Of a DNA stretch of 64,000 bases, positions 1-9,084 are shown one piece after another. A program made the translations under genes and the position numbers. The notes under the pieces were generated by a model, which saw only the letters and a list, made by a program, of their open reading frames with translations, was not told where the DNA came from and made no database searches. The stretch is taken from the NCBI GenBank assembly GCA_016708725.1, contig JADJFE010000004.1:115840-179839 (forward strand), given 5' to 3'. Origin of the DNA: Candidatus Aalborgicola bjergmarkensis. Its GTDB lineage: Bacteria > Pseudomonadota > Gammaproteobacteria > Burkholderiales > Burkholderiaceae_C. Each line of letters starts with the position of its first letter. The stretch's first letter is position 1.

Positions 1-1
1 T

Positions 2-619
2 CCAGGAGAAACGCAGCTTCCATCCGACATTGAAGGCCTGGACATGGCCAGTGGACTGCGGCGTATGTTGGGCAAGAAACAGGTCTATCTCTCGATGTTG
101 CGTCGCTTCGTAGCGGGGCACAAGACGGCCGTGGTGGACATCGCCAACGCACTCATGGGTGATGATCTTCCAATGGCCGAGCGGTTGGCGCACACCCTCA
201 AGGGAGCCAGTGGCACCATTGGTGCCGTGGGTGTGCAACAGTTGGCGGGAGAGCTTGAGGAGGTGATCCGGCTGCGTCACCCGCGTGAAGAAATCGAGGC
301 CCATCTGGGTGCAGTCCGGGTACCGCTTGATACGCTGATCACCCAACTGAATCAAAAATTACCCGCCGAGAAAGAGCAGGTGGCCGATGCAGTGGATTCG
401 CAACGGCTCCAGCAGGTCTGCACCCAATTGATAAAGCTATTGCAAGAGGGCGACTCCGAGGCGACAGATGTCTTCGAGCGCCATGCGGATTTGCTTGGCA
501 CCGCATTTCCCGCACAGTTTCCAGTGATGGCAACTGCCATCCGGGCCTTTGACTTCCCCACTACTTTAACCACGCTTCGCGCTAGCGCGAACACACTTCT
601 TGCAGGGCCATCCCCATGA
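2..619 (+). CDS. C-terminal part of a hybrid sensor kinase with Hpt domain (partial)
   Basis: The frame is open from the first bases of the window, so this is the tail of a longer gene; the ATG at 44 is internal. An Hpt domain is visible, with the phospho-accepting His in LAHTLKGASG (codon at 191-193). The start of the fragment (GLDMASGLRRMLGKK) resembles the linker that precedes Hpt domains in large hybrid histidine kinases. Such domains relay phosphate between receiver domains. Its stop overlaps the next start by 4 bp, so it is translationally coupled to the HD-GYP regulator that follows. Kinase and receiver domains are presumed to lie upstream, outside the window. Confidence 0.8.
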   Translation, partial: PGETQLPSDIEGLDMASGLRRMLGKKQVYLSMLRRFVAGHKTAVVDIANALMGDDLPMAERLAHTLKGASGTIGAVGVQQLAGELEEVIRLRHPREEIEAHLGAVRVPLDTLITQLNQKLPAEKEQVADAVDSQRLQQVCTQLIKLLQEGDSEATDVFERHADLLGTAFPAQFPVMATAIRAFDFPTTLTTLRASANTLLAGPSP

Positions 620-1788
620 GCGACCTCGACTTCACCCTCAAACAAACCGTGCTGGTGGTAGACGATACGCCGGACAACCTGTTTTTGATGAAAAATCTCC
701 TTCAGGACCACTACAGGGTCAAAGTAGCCAGCACGGGTGAACAGGCATTAAAAATTGCTGCGTCAGACTCCCCACCTGACATGATTTTGCTGGACATCAT
801 GATGCCCAGGATGGATGGCTACGCGGTGTGTCTGCAACTCAAGCAATCCCCCGTGACAATGGACATTCCTGTGATCTTTCTTACCGCCCGCTCGGATGTC
901 GAGGACGAAGAGAAGGCCCTGGAACTCGGGGCTGTTGACTACATTACCAAGCCGATCAGCCCATCTATCGTCCTGGCGCGGGTAAAAAGCCATCTGGCAT
1001 TCAAAGCCATTGATGACTTTCTGCGTGACCAGAATCACTTACTGGAGCAGGAGGTTGCCAAACGCCTGCTTGAAGTCACTGCTGCGCAGGATGTAACGAT
1101 TTTGGCAATGGCCTCGTTGGCCGAGACGCGTGATTCCGATACCGGCAACCACATTCGCCGTACGCAGTTCTATGTCAAGGCATTGGCCGAAAAGCTGCGT
1201 GACAACCCGCGCTTTTCCACCCTCCTGTCGACGGCCAACATCCATGCCATCTTCAAGTCCGCTCCGCTGCATGACATCGGCAAAGTCGGCATTCCAGACT
1301 ACATACTGTTGAAGCCTGGGCGCCTGGATGCGCATGAATTTGAAATCATGAAGACCCACACAACCCTCGGGTACAACGCCATCCTGAATGCCGAGCGCGC
1401 CCTGGGAACGCCGGTCAAATTTCTGTCGTTTGCCATGGGTATTGCGCTTTCCCACCAGGAAAAATGGGATGGCAGCGGCTATCCGCAAGGACTTGTCGGG
1501 GACGCGATCCCTGTCGCAGCGCGCTTGATGGCAGTGGCGGATGTGTATGACGCGTTGATCTGTAGGCGCGTTTACAAGGAACCGATGTCGCACGAAGCGG
1601 CGGTGAAGATCATGCTGGAGGGACGCGGTACACACTTTGATCCCGACATGCTCGACGCCTTCATCGCCATTCAAGCGGAGTTCATTGCCATTGCACAGCG
1701 CTTCATTGATTCCGATGCGGACCTGGAGAGAAAAATGTCCTCGAAGAAAATGGTTAGCGCAGCGGTTCCTGCCAATCGTCCCGATTGA
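616..1788 (+). CDS. Response regulator with HD-GYP c-di-GMP phosphodiesterase domain
   Basis: 390 residues. An N-terminal receiver domain (about 10-130) has the phosphorylatable Asp near residue 60 in LLDIMMP and the conserved Lys in ITKPIS. The HD-GYP domain (about 150-350) keeps HDIGKVGIP near residue 219 and the GSGYP signature near 286, so the phosphodiesterase site looks intact. Known members of this family (RpfG type) hydrolyse c-di-GMP when activated by phosphorylation. The start overlaps the preceding stop by 4 bp and the stop overlaps the next start by 4 bp, indicating one operon. The upstream Hpt kinase and the downstream double-receiver kinase are likely partners. Confidence 0.93.
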   Translation: MSDLDFTLKQTVLVVDDTPDNLFLMKNLLQDHYRVKVASTGEQALKIAASDSPPDMILLDIMMPRMDGYAVCLQLKQSPVTMDIPVIFLTARSDVEDEEKALELGAVDYITKPISPSIVLARVKSHLAFKAIDDFLRDQNHLLEQEVAKRLLEVTAAQDVTILAMASLAETRDSDTGNHIRRTQFYVKALAEKLRDNPRFSTLLSTANIHAIFKSAPLHDIGKVGIPDYILLKPGRLDAHEFEIMKTHTTLGYNAILNAERALGTPVKFLSFAMGIALSHQEKWDGSGYPQGLVGDAIPVAARLMAVADVYDALICRRVYKEPMSHEAAVKIMLEGRGTHFDPDMLDAFIAIQAEFIAIAQRFIDSDADLERKMSSKKMVSAAVPANRPD

Positions 1789-3383
1789 ATGCCATGCAGC
1801 CCAGACACAGCCCCATCACCAAAGAGACCGTCTTCCTGGTTGTGGATGACCTGGAACCCATGCGAAAGGTGACTGCGGGTCAGTTGCATTTGATGGGAAT
1901 CAACACCATCCTGACCGCCAGCAATGGCCTGCAAGCCTTGCAACTGCTGCGCAGTCACAAAGTTGACATCATTTTGTCTGACTGGAACATGCCGGTGATG
2001 TCGGGGCTGGAACTGTTGCAGGCCGTTCGCACCGACCCGAAGCTTTCGCACCTGCCCTTCATTATGATCACTGCGGAAACCGAGCGCATCCGCATCGAGG
2101 AGGCCATTGCCAACGGCGTCACAGCCTTGCTGATAAAACCCTATTCCGGGGCTGATCTCATCATGCGGGTGGAAAGGGCATTGTCTGCACCTCCACATGT
2201 CCCACCCGTTACTGCGGCGAAAGTGAGCACGCACCTGCGAGCGTCTCCAAACGCATTGGACGCTGCTGCTCCCGGCAACGCGAAGGTGGCGCATCCCACG
2301 ATCCTGGTGATCGATGATTCGCCGGAAAACCTGCTGCTGATGTCGCATCTGTTCAAGGACGAGTACCGCGTTCGGGTTGGAAACAGTGGGTCCATGGCCT
2401 TGGAAATCTGCCAGTCGAACAATCCACCGGATCTGGTTCTGCTGGACATCATGATGCCGGGAATCGACGGCTTTGAGGTTGCCAGACGCATGCGTGAGCA
2501 CCCGGTTTCGCAGACTATTCCTGTCATATTTGTGACGGCAATGACCGACAAGGCAGCCAGTCTGAAAGGCTTTGAGCTGGGCGCAGTCGATTTCGTGACC
2601 AAGCCGATTGATCCTGATGTACTCAAGCCGCGCGTGCGCAACTTCATGCGCTACGTAGCGCTGCGCAAGCAGATGCAGTTCGCCTACGACAACGCACTGG
2701 AGTTGGCGCGCCTGCATGAAGATGTGGAGCAGATGACACGCCATGACCTGAAAGGGCCATTGGCCGGCGTCATCGGCCTTGCGCAAAAACTGGCGGTCGA
2801 TGAAAGCATGAGCCGCAACCAGATAACCCAGTTGCGCATGATCGAGGACACCTCGCTGCAACTGCTTGGTATGGTCAATCTGTCCGCAGAACTTTTCAAA
2901 ATCGAGACCGGCCGCTTCACGCTTGATGCGCAGCCCGTCAAAGTGGGCGACATACTGCACCGCATAGTCGATATCGCACGGTCAACCTTTGCGGCAAAGC
3001 ACATTGTTGTCTCCCTGGAAGCCGATGGACTCGTCGGCACAGGGGTCGCGAGTGCGCTGGGGGATGCCATGCTGTGCTACTCACTTTTCCAAAACCTTTT
3101 GCAAAATGCCTGTGAAGCCTCTCCCGAGGGCGGTGCGGTGGTTGTCGCACTGCGGGATGAGACGCCTCTGCTTATCACGATTGAAAATCGGGGTGCGGTT
3201 CCTGCCGCAATCCGTGAACGCTTTTTCGACAAGTTCGCCACTTTGGGTAAACCGGGCGGGACCGGCCTTGGCACCTATTCGGCCAGATTGCTTGCCCAAG
3301 CCCAAAACGGCACCGTGACGCTGGCAGTTTCTGATGAACAGAACAAAACAACCCTTGCAGTGACGCTGCCCAGAGCGGATTAA
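1785..3383 (+). CDS. Histidine kinase with two N-terminal receiver domains
   Basis: 532 residues. Receiver 1 has Asp near residue 66 (LSDWNMP) and receiver 2 has Asp near 221 (LLDIMMPG). They are followed by a dimerisation/phosphoacceptor segment with His near 320 (RHDLKGPL) and an ATPase domain with an N-box (NLLQNACEAS) and a glycine-rich G-box (GTGLGTYSARLLA). There are no transmembrane segments, so it is cytoplasmic. The REC-REC-kinase order suggests that it receives phosphate or protein contacts from the neighbouring Hpt kinase and passes the signal on. Four-base overlap with the HD-GYP gene upstream, 2-bp gap to the diguanylate cyclase downstream. Confidence 0.92.
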   Translation: MNAMQPRHSPITKETVFLVVDDLEPMRKVTAGQLHLMGINTILTASNGLQALQLLRSHKVDIILSDWNMPVMSGLELLQAVRTDPKLSHLPFIMITAETERIRIEEAIANGVTALLIKPYSGADLIMRVERALSAPPHVPPVTAAKVSTHLRASPNALDAAAPGNAKVAHPTILVIDDSPENLLLMSHLFKDEYRVRVGNSGSMALEICQSNNPPDLVLLDIMMPGIDGFEVARRMREHPVSQTIPVIFVTAMTDKAASLKGFELGAVDFVTKPIDPDVLKPRVRNFMRYVALRKQMQFAYDNALELARLHEDVEQMTRHDLKGPLAGVIGLAQKLAVDESMSRNQITQLRMIEDTSLQLLGMVNLSAELFKIETGRFTLDAQPVKVGDILHRIVDIARSTFAAKHIVVSLEADGLVGTGVASALGDAMLCYSLFQNLLQNACEASPEGGAVVVALRDETPLLITIENRGAVPAAIRERFFDKFATLGKPGGTGLGTYSARLLAQAQNGTVTLAVSDEQNKTTLAVTLPRAD

Positions 3384-3385
3384 AA

Positions 3386-4726
3386 ATGAACGAAATAAAG
3401 CCTTTTGAGATTGCCAGGGAAACGCTGAAACAGCTCACAACACGCAAGCTGTTGCCAACCCCCTTGAATTACCAGGCGATCTATAACGAAATTGCAGGCA
3501 TTGCGCAGGTTCAGCCGTTTCCTGCAGATACAGCAGATCCAGCAGATATTTTGGCGCAGATTGGGCGTTTGATTGAATATGCCCAGCCTGCACTGGGTAC
3601 GGATGATGAACACTTTGCCGAGCAAACGAGAGGCCTCCTGGAGACACTTGATAAGCCTGGGACGGACGTGACAACGGCCAAGCTGATGATGGTCAACTAC
3701 AGTCATAAGTTGTCCCTTGCGGCGCAAGACCAGGCAGAAATAAAGACGAGCTTGCTAAAACTCTTGCATCTGGTTTTCGAGAATATTGGCAATCTAAGCT
3801 TGGATGAGCAGTGGCTCAAGGGCCAGATGGACGCGCTCATGGAGGCATCCAGGCCACCCATCACATTGCGACGACTTGATGAAGTGGAGCGGCGTCTCAA
3901 GGAAGTAGTTGCCAAACAAAGGGATGCCAAGGAGCGGGCCTTGGAAGCCCAGAATGAGACGCGGCTCATGCAGGCCACCTTCATTGAGCGCCTCTCCGAA
4001 ATGTCGCACTCTACCGGAGATTTTCATGAAAGGCTGGCAGAGAACGCGCATCAAATAGAACAGGCAAGGACGATAACCGAGATTGCACCTGTGCTCAAGG
4101 AAGTGATTGGAGCAACACGCAACATGGCTGAGCAAAGCAAGGTCGCTGGAGATGAACTCAGTTCCTTGCGCGCGCGCGCCAACGAGACAGAAAAAGAGTT
4201 GACCGAGTTGCACAAGGAACTCGACCGCGTGAGTTCCCAGGCACGCCATGATCCGCTTACCGGCGCACTCAACCGCAAGGGGATGAATGAGGCGGTGGAC
4301 AGGGAAGTATCAATTATGCGGCGTAAGGAAACGCCCTTGAGTGTGGCGCTACTGGACATAGACAATTTCAAGAAACTCAATGACACATTGGGACATGCCA
4401 CGGGCGATGTGGCGCTGGCCCACCTGACTGCGGTGGCGCGCGAGTGCATGCGTCCACAGGATACGCTGGCACGCTATGGTGGAGAAGAGTTTGTCATTCT
4501 GTTACCGGATACACCGCTGATCAAAGGGGTCGAGGCCATGACCCGCTTGCAGCGAGAGATGACAACAAGGTTCTTTTTGGCTGGGACGGAGAAAGTATTG
4601 ATCACATTCAGTGCGGGTGTGGCAGAACTTGGCGCGGGAGAAAATGGTGCGGATGCCATCAAACGCGCTGACCAGGCCATGTATTTGGCCAAACGCGCCG
4701 GAAAAAACCGCGTCATGGCGGCCTGA
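3386..4726 (+). CDS. Diguanylate cyclase (GGDEF domain)
   Basis: 446 residues, last gene of the signalling operon. The N-terminal about 280 residues are helical and contain coiled-coil stretches, with no membrane segment. The C-terminal GGDEF domain carries an active-site GGEEF near residue 365. A product-inhibition I-site, RPQD, is placed five residues before it, as in regulated cyclases. The expected reaction is 2 GTP to c-di-GMP. It starts 2 bp after the double-receiver kinase, so it is co-transcribed with an HD-GYP phosphodiesterase. The operon therefore encodes both synthesis and breakdown of the same messenger. The sensory role of the N-terminus is unknown. Confidence 0.92.
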   Translation: MNEIKPFEIARETLKQLTTRKLLPTPLNYQAIYNEIAGIAQVQPFPADTADPADILAQIGRLIEYAQPALGTDDEHFAEQTRGLLETLDKPGTDVTTAKLMMVNYSHKLSLAAQDQAEIKTSLLKLLHLVFENIGNLSLDEQWLKGQMDALMEASRPPITLRRLDEVERRLKEVVAKQRDAKERALEAQNETRLMQATFIERLSEMSHSTGDFHERLAENAHQIEQARTITEIAPVLKEVIGATRNMAEQSKVAGDELSSLRARANETEKELTELHKELDRVSSQARHDPLTGALNRKGMNEAVDREVSIMRRKETPLSVALLDIDNFKKLNDTLGHATGDVALAHLTAVARECMRPQDTLARYGGEEFVILLPDTPLIKGVEAMTRLQREMTTRFFLAGTEKVLITFSAGVAELGAGENGADAIKRADQAMYLAKRAGKNRVMAA

Positions 4727-4853
4727 GTTTTTGCCAACTGGTTGCGGGTTGTTGCTTGAGTTAGTCAGCGCACAGAAGCCGGACGCGCCTTGGCCTATAA
4801 CCATTCTCATCAAGAGTGACTCCACATTTGATAACAATTTACTGGAGAAATAC

Positions 4854-5231
4854 ATGGTTATGCGTTCCAAAATCTTCCTCACCACGCTGTGCGGCCTGGC
4901 GGCGGCACTGACCCTTGGCTGTAACAGCCTAAAAACTCCGGCGACCGCTAACGTTGCCGTTTCCAAGGCGGCGGTTGAAAACGCGGCCGGAGCCGGTGGC
5001 GTTGAATTTGCACCGGTAGAAATGAACGCGGCACGCGAGAAACTGGCGCTGGCCAATAAGGCCATGTCCCGCAAAGACTACAAACAGGCTGTTGATCTGG
5101 CGAATCAGGCGCAGGCCGATGCCAAGTTGGCGCAAGGCAAAGCCAATTCGGCCAAGGCGCAGGCCGCAGCAAATGCGCTGCATGACGATATTCGTATCTT
5201 GCGCGAAGAGCTGAACCGCGCCAACCAATAA
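4854..5231 (+). CDS. DUF4398 domain lipoprotein
   Basis: 125 residues from the ATG at 4854, which has a GGAGAA ribosome-binding site a few bases upstream. The open frame begins earlier, but this is the start that gives a signal peptide. The lipobox is ALTLGC, so the mature protein should be an acylated envelope lipoprotein. The remainder is an Ala-rich helical domain (NAAREKLALANKAM, then a long helix ending LREELNRANQ) typical of DUF4398. It is directly followed, 41 bp later, by an OmpA-like lipoprotein with a related N-terminal domain; this pair is common in betaproteobacteria. Molecular role unknown. Confidence 0.85.
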   Translation: MVMRSKIFLTTLCGLAAALTLGCNSLKTPATANVAVSKAAVENAAGAGGVEFAPVEMNAAREKLALANKAMSRKDYKQAVDLANQAQADAKLAQGKANSAKAQAAANALHDDIRILREELNRANQ

Positions 5232-5272
5232 ACCCCTTTCAGTCAATTAACGAACATTCAAAGGAAATTACC

Positions 5273-6184
5273 ATGAAAAATCATTACCTCTCACCCGTTG
5301 TGCTGGCCATAGCTGTTCTCGCTGGCGGCTGTAGTTCAACCCCCACCATAACAAGCTCGCTGGATCAGGCGCGCTCGGACTACCGTTCCGCCCAGGGCAA
5401 TGCCAACGTGACGCGCTATGCACCGTTGGAACTCAAGCAAGCAGGCGATGCACTGGAGCAGGCCAATGCGGCGGCGGCTCGCCATGACAGAACCGATGCC
5501 ATTGACAAGCTGGCGTACATCGCCCGGCAGAAGATCGCCCTCAGCGTAGAAGTTACCAAGCAAAAATTGGCGGAAGCCGAGGTTGAGCAGTCTGGCCGAG
5601 AGCGTGATCAGGTGCGAATCGAGCAACGCACGGCTGAAGCCAACCAGTCGAAATTAATTGCACAAAGTGCCTTGGCAGTCGCAACCGATGCCAATCGCGA
5701 GGCCGATCTGGCCCGTAAAGAGGCTGCCGAGTCGCAGCGCAAGACCCAGGAAGCGCAGGACCGCAACGCCCAGTTGGAGACGCAATTGGCTGATCTGGCG
5801 GCAAAGAAGACGGAGCGAGGCATCGTCATTACGTTGGGCGACGTATTGTTTGGCACCGATATGGCGCGTCTGACCCCGGACGGTATGCAAACGACCCAGA
5901 AACTGGCGACTGTTTTGCAACAAAATCCGCAGCGCACCGTTCTGATTGAAGGATTTACCGACAGCACAGGCACTACGGCGCACAACCAGGAGTTGTCAGA
6001 GCGCCGCGCCAATGTGGTACGCAGCGCCTTGATGGAACAGGGGGTGGCTGCGGAACGTATCTCCACGCGCGGTTTTGGCGAGTCCAATCCGGTAGCAGCC
6101 AATGAGACAGCCGCCAACCGCCAGTTGAACCGGCGCGTTGAGATTGTGCTGTCCGATGACAAGGGCATTGTCATTGCACGCTAA
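5273..6184 (+). CDS. OmpA-family lipoprotein with DUF4398-type N-terminus
   Basis: 303 residues with a strong AAGGAAA ribosome-binding site. Signal peptide with lipobox LAGGC near residue 23. A DUF4398-like helical region is followed by a long Ala/Gln/Glu-rich coiled coil (about 95-180) and then an OmpA C-terminal peptidoglycan-binding domain (about 185-300) with the typical NQELSERRANVV helix. Expected role: an outer-membrane lipoprotein that clasps peptidoglycan. It shares domain type and operon with the small DUF4398 lipoprotein upstream, suggesting that the two interact. Confidence 0.9.
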   Translation: MKNHYLSPVVLAIAVLAGGCSSTPTITSSLDQARSDYRSAQGNANVTRYAPLELKQAGDALEQANAAAARHDRTDAIDKLAYIARQKIALSVEVTKQKLAEAEVEQSGRERDQVRIEQRTAEANQSKLIAQSALAVATDANREADLARKEAAESQRKTQEAQDRNAQLETQLADLAAKKTERGIVITLGDVLFGTDMARLTPDGMQTTQKLATVLQQNPQRTVLIEGFTDSTGTTAHNQELSERRANVVRSALMEQGVAAERISTRGFGESNPVAANETAANRQLNRRVEIVLSDDKGIVIAR

Positions 6185-6218
6185 CTCTGTCCGACGCACT
6201 CGCCCGACTTGCCCGAAC

Positions 6219-7112
6219 ATGTTAAAAACCAACGTGACTTGGTTAAGAGCTGCGGCACTGCTGTGTGCCGCTGGCTGCTCCTTGCCGACTTGGGCGATTG
6301 ATGCAGCGGCGCAGGAATTGTTGACAAAATATGGTTCGATGGAGGGTAGGCTGCGCGTCAATCAGTTCAACCAGCCGCTGGTTCTTGATTCGCTGGAGGC
6401 ATCCAACCGCGTAACGGGCGAGATCCATGCCGTCATCAGCCACCCGTTCGTGACCGTCAGAACCAATCTGAATGACGCTGGCCACTGGTGTGATGTGATC
6501 TCACTGCACATCAACACCAAGTATTGCCGCGCTGTGGTGGCGCCAAACGGCACTATTTTGAAAGTCAATATTGGCAACAAGACCCCGCAAGACCTGAAGG
6601 ATGCTTCCAGGCTTGAATTCAAGTACAAAGTCTTGCATGCAACTGAGCGCTACCTTGACATCAAACTCAGCGCACAAGACGGGCCTATGGGTAGCAGCGA
6701 CTACCGCATTGAACTCGAAGCCATCCCGCTGCCAAACGCCCAGACCTTTTTGCACTTTACCTACTCCTATGCCATGAGTTTTCCAGCCCGCCTGGCAATG
6801 CAAACCTATCTTGCCACCATTGGTAACGGCAAGTTGGGATTCACCGAAACGGGACCACCGGGCAATGGTCAGCCGCAATACATTGGCGGTGTTCGGGCGC
6901 TGATTGAGCGCAATACCATGCGTTACTACCTGGCAATTGACAGCTTTCTGGCGTCCGCCTCCGAAGCGAACCCATCGACGCGGCTTGAGAAACGCTTGCA
7001 GAGCTGGTTTTCCGCAGTAGAACAATATCCGCTGCAATTGCATGAAGTGGATCGGGCTGCGTACCTGTCAATGAAACACGATGAGTACGTGCGCCAGCAA
7101 ACTGCGGATTAG
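6219..7112 (+). CDS. Exported protein of unknown function
   Basis: 297 residues from the ATG at 6219. The frame stays open further upstream over the end of the OmpA gene, but this start gives a classical signal peptide (WLRAAALLCAAGCSLPTWA). The mature part is a mixed, mostly beta-rich sequence with three Cys early on (in HWCDV and TKYCRAV, plus one in the signal region) and no domain I recognise by name. It may be a lipoprotein (LLCAAGC) or a periplasmic protein. It follows the OmpA-like gene by 34 bp and may belong to the same transcript. Function not assignable from sequence alone. Confidence 0.7.
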   Translation: MLKTNVTWLRAAALLCAAGCSLPTWAIDAAAQELLTKYGSMEGRLRVNQFNQPLVLDSLEASNRVTGEIHAVISHPFVTVRTNLNDAGHWCDVISLHINTKYCRAVVAPNGTILKVNIGNKTPQDLKDASRLEFKYKVLHATERYLDIKLSAQDGPMGSSDYRIELEAIPLPNAQTFLHFTYSYAMSFPARLAMQTYLATIGNGKLGFTETGPPGNGQPQYIGGVRALIERNTMRYYLAIDSFLASASEANPSTRLEKRLQSWFSAVEQYPLQLHEVDRAAYLSMKHDEYVRQQTAD

Positions 7113-7149
7113 ATCGGCTGGGGGCTGGTTCTTGTTACTATGTTTTCAG

Positions 7150-7196
7150 TAGCTGTACCCGCTTATCTCACGGGGCCTAGAGACTGATTTTATGCC
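7150..7196 (+). repeat. REP-like palindromic element, copy 1
   Basis: The sequence begins TAGCTGTACCCGCTTAT and ends in a GATTTTATGCC-type tail. The same design (TAGCTG, pyrimidine-rich, CGC, GGGGC, CAGCCC/GAGACTGA, ATTTG) recurs at 17821, 23686, 24712 (minus), 50258, 58188 and inside the glucan synthase gene. It occupies the 291-bp gap ahead of the two-partner secretion operon. Confidence 0.55.
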
Positions 7197-7403
7197 TGAT
7201 TTGAGGCTAAAAACGTGCCACGGGGGGCTTGCGGGGAGCACCTGTAGTGCGGCTTTGGAATTTTTAATATCACGGGTGATATGAAATTGACGTGATTCAT
7301 GGCGAATGCACTCGTGCGTGTTCCACCGCACTAACGCTGGCCGCACTTGTGATTAAAACTCTACCTACGAGCTTTCTTTGCAATAGTCCTTCGAAAGAGA
7401 CCC

Positions 7404-9071
7404 ATGTTAAAAAACAGATTTTTCCCTTACGCATTGCTGACCTTGAGTCCCATGGTATTGGCTGCCGAACCTCCAAGCTCCGGCAGTCAGTTGCAGCAAA
7501 TTCCCGCTGCGCCGATCCTGCAAAGGGTTATCCCGAAAATCGACGTTCAACCAACCGCCGCACCACCAACGAAGGATGCCGATAGGGAAAAAATCGTCGT
7601 CCAGCGTTTGCGTGTCACTGGCGCGAAGGCCTATACCGAAGCCGAGTTGATCGCGCAAACCGGGTTCAGACCGGGAAGCGAACTCTCGCTTTCTGAGCTG
7701 CGGAGCATGGCAGCAAAAATCGCTGTTTTCTACCAGCGCAACGGCTATTTTGTAGCGCAAGCCTATCTGCCTGCACAAGATATTCAAGACGGTGTCGTGA
7801 CCATTGCCGTGATTGACGGCCAGTATGGTCGGGTTTCTCTCAACAACCAAAGCAAAGTATCAGACGCCGTGGCCTACGGCCTTCTGAGTGGCATCAAGAG
7901 TGGCGACCCGGTGACCGCTGCGCCACTTGAAAACCGGCTGCTGCTGCTATCCGACTTGCCTGGCGTCAAGGTTCAATCCACGCTGGTTCCGGGAGAGGTC
8001 GCGGGCACTTCCGATCTGATCGTTGGACTCACTCCAGGGCGCAGCGTGGATGGAAGCATCGATGCCGACAACGCGGGGAATCGCTACACCGGCACCAATC
8101 GCATCGGGGCTACGGTGAACATCAATGAGCCTTTTGGGCTGGGTGATGTGGCAACGGTACGCGCCATGACTTCAGGCAACGGACTCAACTATGTGCGCGG
8201 CTCTTACCAGTTGCAACTCGGCAAAGCCAGGGTCGGTGCCGCCTACAGTGGCCTTCGGTACGAGCTCGGCCAAGAGTTCGAAAGTCTGGGTGCCAACGGC
8301 ACAGCCCAGGTCGCAAGCCTGTTCGGCAGCTATCCGCTGATCCGTTCACGCAGCAGCAATCTGTATGCCGGATTGGCATGGGACGCCAAGACATTTCAGG
8401 ACAAGGTGGACACGACAGGAACGGTCCTTGACAAAAAGGCGAATGTACTGACCATGAGTCTCAGCGGTGACTACCGTGCGCGATGGGGAGGCGGCGCATT
8501 TACCAGCTATTCGCTGGCGTTGGGAGCCGGCGAAATCGACCTGCAAACACCAGCGATGCGGGCGGTAGACGCAGTCACAGCGCAAAGCAACGGGCACTTC
8601 AGCAAGCTTGAGTTTCAAGCTGCCCGCTTGCAAAGCATAACGGAATCGGTTTCCCTATCCGCAAACATCCACGGGCAGATCGCTTCAAAGAATCTGGATG
8701 TCTCGGAAAAGATGGAGCTTGGTGGCATGTACGCCGTTCGTGCCTATCCTGAGGGCGAGGCCTATGGCGATGAGGGCTATGTATTGAGTCTCGAAGCCCG
8801 GATGCTGCTGCCCAGATCATCGGGAACGTGGCCGGGTCAATTGCAACTGATCGGCTTTGTGGATACCGGCAGCGTGACCGTGAACAAGAACCCCTGGACT
8901 GTGGGACCCAATCGACGCACCTTGAGTGCAGCCGGTGTCGGGATCAACTGGTCAGAGACCAACAATTTCATGGTGCGAGCGTATTACGCCTTCAAGCTGG
9001 GTGACGAAGCCGCTACATCGGGACCCGATGCATCCGGTCGCTTCTGGATTCAGGCTGTGAAATATTTTTAA
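7404..9071 (+). CDS. TpsB outer-membrane transporter of a two-partner secretion system (ShlB/FhaC/HecB family)
   Basis: 555 residues with a signal peptide (ALLTLSPMVLAAE). The N-terminal periplasmic part has a Pro-rich linker and then a POTRA_2-type domain (about 65-140: VVQRLRVTGAKAYTEAEL and YFVAQAYLPAQDIQDGVV). The C-terminal two thirds are the beta-barrel, ending in aromatic Phe (AVKYF), as expected for a BAM-inserted barrel. Known members export one large TpsA passenger across the outer membrane. The passenger gene starts 13 bp downstream, so the pairing is clear. Length is normal for the family (about 550-590). Confidence 0.93.
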   Translation: MLKNRFFPYALLTLSPMVLAAEPPSSGSQLQQIPAAPILQRVIPKIDVQPTAAPPTKDADREKIVVQRLRVTGAKAYTEAELIAQTGFRPGSELSLSELRSMAAKIAVFYQRNGYFVAQAYLPAQDIQDGVVTIAVIDGQYGRVSLNNQSKVSDAVAYGLLSGIKSGDPVTAAPLENRLLLLSDLPGVKVQSTLVPGEVAGTSDLIVGLTPGRSVDGSIDADNAGNRYTGTNRIGATVNINEPFGLGDVATVRAMTSGNGLNYVRGSYQLQLGKARVGAAYSGLRYELGQEFESLGANGTAQVASLFGSYPLIRSRSSNLYAGLAWDAKTFQDKVDTTGTVLDKKANVLTMSLSGDYRARWGGGAFTSYSLALGAGEIDLQTPAMRAVDAVTAQSNGHFSKLEFQAARLQSITESVSLSANIHGQIASKNLDVSEKMELGGMYAVRAYPEGEAYGDEGYVLSLEARMLLPRSSGTWPGQLQLIGFVDTGSVTVNKNPWTVGPNRRTLSAAGVGINWSETNNFMVRAYYAFKLGDEAATSGPDASGRFWIQAVKYF

Positions 9072-9084
9072 TTGGAGTGACCTC

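Noticed and set aside
1039..2960. Large minus-strand ORFs opposite the response regulator and kinase genes
   Set aside because: They lie wholly antisense to well-supported genes and encode no recognisable domain.
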